Assembly: GCA_002894305.1 (NCBI GenBank)
Contig: PGEI01000029.1
Coordinates: forward strand, 1 to 33,787
Direction: 5' to 3'
DNA length: 33,787 bases
Source of the DNA: Comamonadaceae bacterium CD01
GTDB taxonomy: Bacteria > Pseudomonadota > Gammaproteobacteria > Burkholderiales > Burkholderiaceae_C
Part shown: positions 31,819 to 33,787 of the stretch, in pieces
How the letters are laid out: each line of letters opens with the position of its first letter
Numbering within the stretch: the first letter of the stretch is position 1
The notes under the pieces: generated by a model
Told to the model about the DNA's origin: nothing
Database searches by the model: none
What the model saw: the letters and a program-made list of their open reading frames with translations, nothing else
Program-made: the position numbers and the translations under genes

Positions 31819-32139
31819 ATGACTGTTTCACGTATTCTGGCCGCCGCCGTGGTGGCGTGTTCTGCCGCTGCAATGGTGGCGGGTTGCAGCGTTGCGCGCC
31901 AGCAGGAGACTGTTGGCGAATATGTGGATGGATCCGTGGTAACCACCGAGGTGAAGGCAAAGCTGGCCAATGATCCGGCCACCTCCGCCGCCAACATCAA
32001 CGTCAAGACAATTGATGGCGGTGTGGTTCAACTGTCTGGTTTTGCCAAGTCGGTTCAAGAAAAGGCCCGTGCGGGTGAATTGGCTCGTTCCGTCAAGGGT
32101 GTCACGTCGGTGCGCAACGACCTGGTCGTCAAGCCTTGA
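31819..32139 (+). CDS. BON-domain lipoprotein (OsmY-like)
   Basis: This 106-residue lipoprotein has a lipobox (MVAGC, Cys23) and one BON domain (about 38-104): VVTTEVKAKLANDP, NINVKTIDGGVVQLSGFAKS and GVTSVRNDLVVKP. BON domains are thought to bind phospholipids, and OsmY-like proteins protect the envelope in osmotic stress. AAGGAG lies 7 nt before the ATG. It closes the small-protein cluster; the next gene is convergent after 121 bp, in which I see no clear terminator. Confidence 0.92.
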   Translation: MTVSRILAAAVVACSAAAMVAGCSVARQQETVGEYVDGSVVTTEVKAKLANDPATSAANINVKTIDGGVVQLSGFAKSVQEKARAGELARSVKGVTSVRNDLVVKP

Positions 32140-32260
32140 TGAACCGCTTGTGTGCTCTTCCCTTCATTGATGCGCTGCTTGAGTCATCAGGCTGAAGGGG
32201 CAAGCCGGTGATTGTCCGCCGGGCGCGGTGACTGCTGCATCCCGATCCTCCGGGCGCTGC

Positions 32261-33544
32261 TCAGGCCCGTGTCCGCCCGCGGGTGGCCCAGGACAGCGCA
32301 AAGCACAGAGCCAGTGTCGGCAGCGCCGCGCCCCAGCCGGGCGCCAGCCGCGCCAGCAGGTGGTAGCAGACAATGCCCGCCAGCCACAGCAGCGTGGGCT
32401 GCCAGTGCACCGCGCGGGCCTGTTGTAGCAGCAAGGCCGTGGGCGCGCCAAACGCAAGCCGCCCCAGGATCACACCAAACAGCGGTACGAACACCGAGCT
32501 GAGCAGCAGCAAGAACGGCTCAAGGCTGTGCATCGGCAGCATCAGCGCGCAGGCGGTGCATGCCAGCGTCATCAGCACGCCCCAGCGGCGCACGCTCCAG
32601 GCGGGCAGCAGGCTGTGCGCGGATACCGAGCCCGAATAGGCGTCGCCATAGGCGTTGTCGATCTCGTCGACCAGGATCAGCGCCAGCGCGAGCAGCCCGC
32701 CCTGCGCCAGCAGCAGCGCGGTGACAAGGTTTTCGCTGGGCATGACGCTGGCCACCAGCACGCCCAGGCCGTAGCACCAGGTGTTTGCAATGGCAAAGCC
32801 CAGCCAGGTGCCCTGCTGCGCGGCGCGGCCCGAGCGGCCGTGGCGCGCGTAGTCGGCCACGAGCGGCAGCCAGGAGATGGGCATGGCGATCACCAGATCC
32901 AGCGCTGGCAGAACGCCCATGCCGCCCGCGCCAGGGCGGGCCCACAGCTGCGCCAGGCCCTGGGCCTGCGCCAGCGCCAGGAACTGCCAGCTCAGCCACA
33001 GCAGCGAGAGCACGACCAGCGGTAGCGCGACGCGCGCGATCAGGCGGCGCACCAGCTGCACCATCGAGCCGCTGATGAGCAGCAGCACGACGGCACCCCA
33101 ACCCAGGGTGGCCAGCAGCGGCCAATGGTTGGCGGCCATCGCGCCCGACTGGCGGCCAATGGCGACCGTGGCGTCGCGCATCACGACCAGCTCGAATGCG
33201 CCCCAGCCAAGCAGCTGCACGATGTTGAGCAGCACCGGCAGGCGTGCAAAGCTGCGCCCGTAGACCGCGTGCATCAGCGCGGCGCTGGACAGCGCGCTGT
33301 CGCAGCCGATGCGCGCCACCCAGCCCAGCAGGCCGGCGCCGATCAGCGATCCGGCAATGATGGCCAGCAGCGCCTGGCGCAGGCCCAGCGCCGGCACCAG
33401 GTAGGCGCCTACCTGCATGACCAGCAGCCCCACGCCCAGGCTGAACCACAGCGCCGCATGGTCGCGCAGCGCGAACACGCGCGCGCCGTGGTCCAGCGGG
33501 GCGAGGGCTTCGTTGCGGGAAATAGTGTCAGGTGTGCTGCCCAT
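32261..33544 (-). CDS. cytX: Cytosine-permease-family transporter, probable HMP importer CytX
   Basis: This 427-residue protein has about twelve membrane segments and belongs to the NCS1 (cytosine/purine/thiamine) permease family. Landmarks are ALWFSLGVGLLVMQVGAYLV, the substrate-path region LPVLLNIVQLLGWGAFELVV, and PISWLPLVADYARHGRSG. A TPP riboswitch in its leader, 90 nt before the start, ties it to thiamine metabolism. Family knowledge then makes it CytX, importing the pyrimidine precursor HMP, which ThiD would phosphorylate. I chose the ATG at 33544, with GGAG 8 nt upstream; the longer frame to 33661 would run into the riboswitch. Substrate is inferred. Confidence 0.85.
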   Translation of the reverse strand: MGSTPDTISRNEALAPLDHGARVFALRDHAALWFSLGVGLLVMQVGAYLVPALGLRQALLAIIAGSLIGAGLLGWVARIGCDSALSSAALMHAVYGRSFARLPVLLNIVQLLGWGAFELVVMRDATVAIGRQSGAMAANHWPLLATLGWGAVVLLLISGSMVQLVRRLIARVALPLVVLSLLWLSWQFLALAQAQGLAQLWARPGAGGMGVLPALDLVIAMPISWLPLVADYARHGRSGRAAQQGTWLGFAIANTWCYGLGVLVASVMPSENLVTALLLAQGGLLALALILVDEIDNAYGDAYSGSVSAHSLLPAWSVRRWGVLMTLACTACALMLPMHSLEPFLLLLSSVFVPLFGVILGRLAFGAPTALLLQQARAVHWQPTLLWLAGIVCYHLLARLAPGWGAALPTLALCFALSWATRGRTRA

Positions 33545-33633
33545 CGGTGCTGCTCCGGCGTGGTCGCGCGCAGTACGAAGCAGGCGGGAGCCATCGCAGC
33601 GGACAGGCCGGGGGAGGAGGGCGGTGGTGCGGC

Positions 33634-33725
33634 GTGCTTCCCTGCGCGAGGATGATCTCAATCAGGTTCAAAGGGACTGTCTCAGCCGGCCTGCATCGTG
33701 CACAGGCCGGCACCCCCAGCGAAGT
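33634..33725 (-). promoter_or_regulatory. TPP riboswitch of cytX
   Basis: The minus strand carries the TPP aptamer: GCTGGGGGTGCC, a 9-bp P3 hairpin GCCGGCCTG with CAGGCCGGC, CTGAGACAG, then TTTGAACCTGAT, GAGATCATCC and GCAGGGAAGC. The ends CTTC and GAAG (33724-33721 and 33639-33636) close P1. The conserved CTGAGA and AACCTGAT blocks are canonical. TPP binding should lower expression of the transporter. Confidence 0.93.
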
Positions 33726-33730
33726 CGCAC

Positions 33731-33736
33731 ATTCTA
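33731..33736 (-). promoter_or_regulatory. Probable -10 box of cytX
   Basis: TAGAAT on the minus strand ends 6 nt before the start of riboswitch P1, so the transcript would begin near 33724 with the aptamer at its very 5' end. No good -35 lies at 17 bp. Confidence 0.4.
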
Positions 33737-33787
33737 TCGAGTCCGCCCTGAACAACTCACAAGCCGTTGATCTGACTGGTGATTCTT

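Overview
The window is chromosomal DNA of a GC-rich betaproteobacterium. The gene set and order (DUF2782 protein, homoserine kinase and BPSS1780-type membrane protein beside polA; thiO-thiS-thiG-thiE behind a TPP riboswitch; an mdtABC-type pump with a NodT-type outer membrane factor) and a family of palindromic intergenic repeats point to Burkholderiales, most likely Comamonadaceae. This assignment is an inference from recognised families, not from a database search.

Layout. (1) 1-2215: an accessory strip abutting the 3' end of a tRNA-Lys(CTT) gene. It holds the end of an IS3-family element cut by the window edge, an HUH-type replication initiator whose C-terminus is cut by that IS, an AlpA-like regulator, and a decayed vapC toxin gene. 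(2) 2225-7398: tRNA-Lys, guaC with a structured leader, uvrD and a ClC-family chloride channel/transporter. (3) 7409-13819: BPSS1780-type membrane protein, thrB, DUF2782 protein and a membrane-anchored serine hydrolase on the minus strand, then polA divergently on the plus strand. (4) 13904-24451: a tripartite RND pump, mdtA-mdtB-mdtC plus an outer membrane lipoprotein channel. mdtB and mdtC are separated by a near-perfectly symmetric palindromic element of about 570 bp, and the channel gene is separated from the pump by a convergent YXWGXW lipoprotein gene. (5) 24497-28632: thiamine biosynthesis, with thiO-thiS-thiG-thiE translationally coupled on the minus strand behind a TPP riboswitch, and thiD divergent. 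(6) 28634-32139: an SH3-domain exported protein, a three-PAS LuxR-type regulator, and divergent from it a lower-GC, stress-type cluster: a 36-residue peptide, CsbD, DUF1328 and a BON-domain lipoprotein. (7) 32261-33725: a cytosine-permease-family transporter with its own TPP riboswitch, therefore probably the pyrimidine-precursor (HMP) importer CytX.

The thiamine genes act together: CytX probably imports HMP, ThiD phosphorylates it, ThiO/ThiS/ThiG make the thiazole, and ThiE joins the halves; two TPP riboswitches control import and thiazole synthesis. MdtA (periplasmic adaptor), MdtB and MdtC (inner membrane pump subunits) and the NodT-type channel would form one drug-efflux complex.

The points most worth a second look are the palindromic element inside the pump operon, the mutually exclusive pairings visible in both TPP leaders, the two-hairpin guaC leader, repeated placement of -10 boxes 6-10 nt before start codons (near-leaderless genes), the IS-truncated HUH Rep/AlpA module next to tRNA-Lys, and the unannotated 36-residue peptide at the head of the stress cluster. 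I do not see a clearly new defence or metabolic system.
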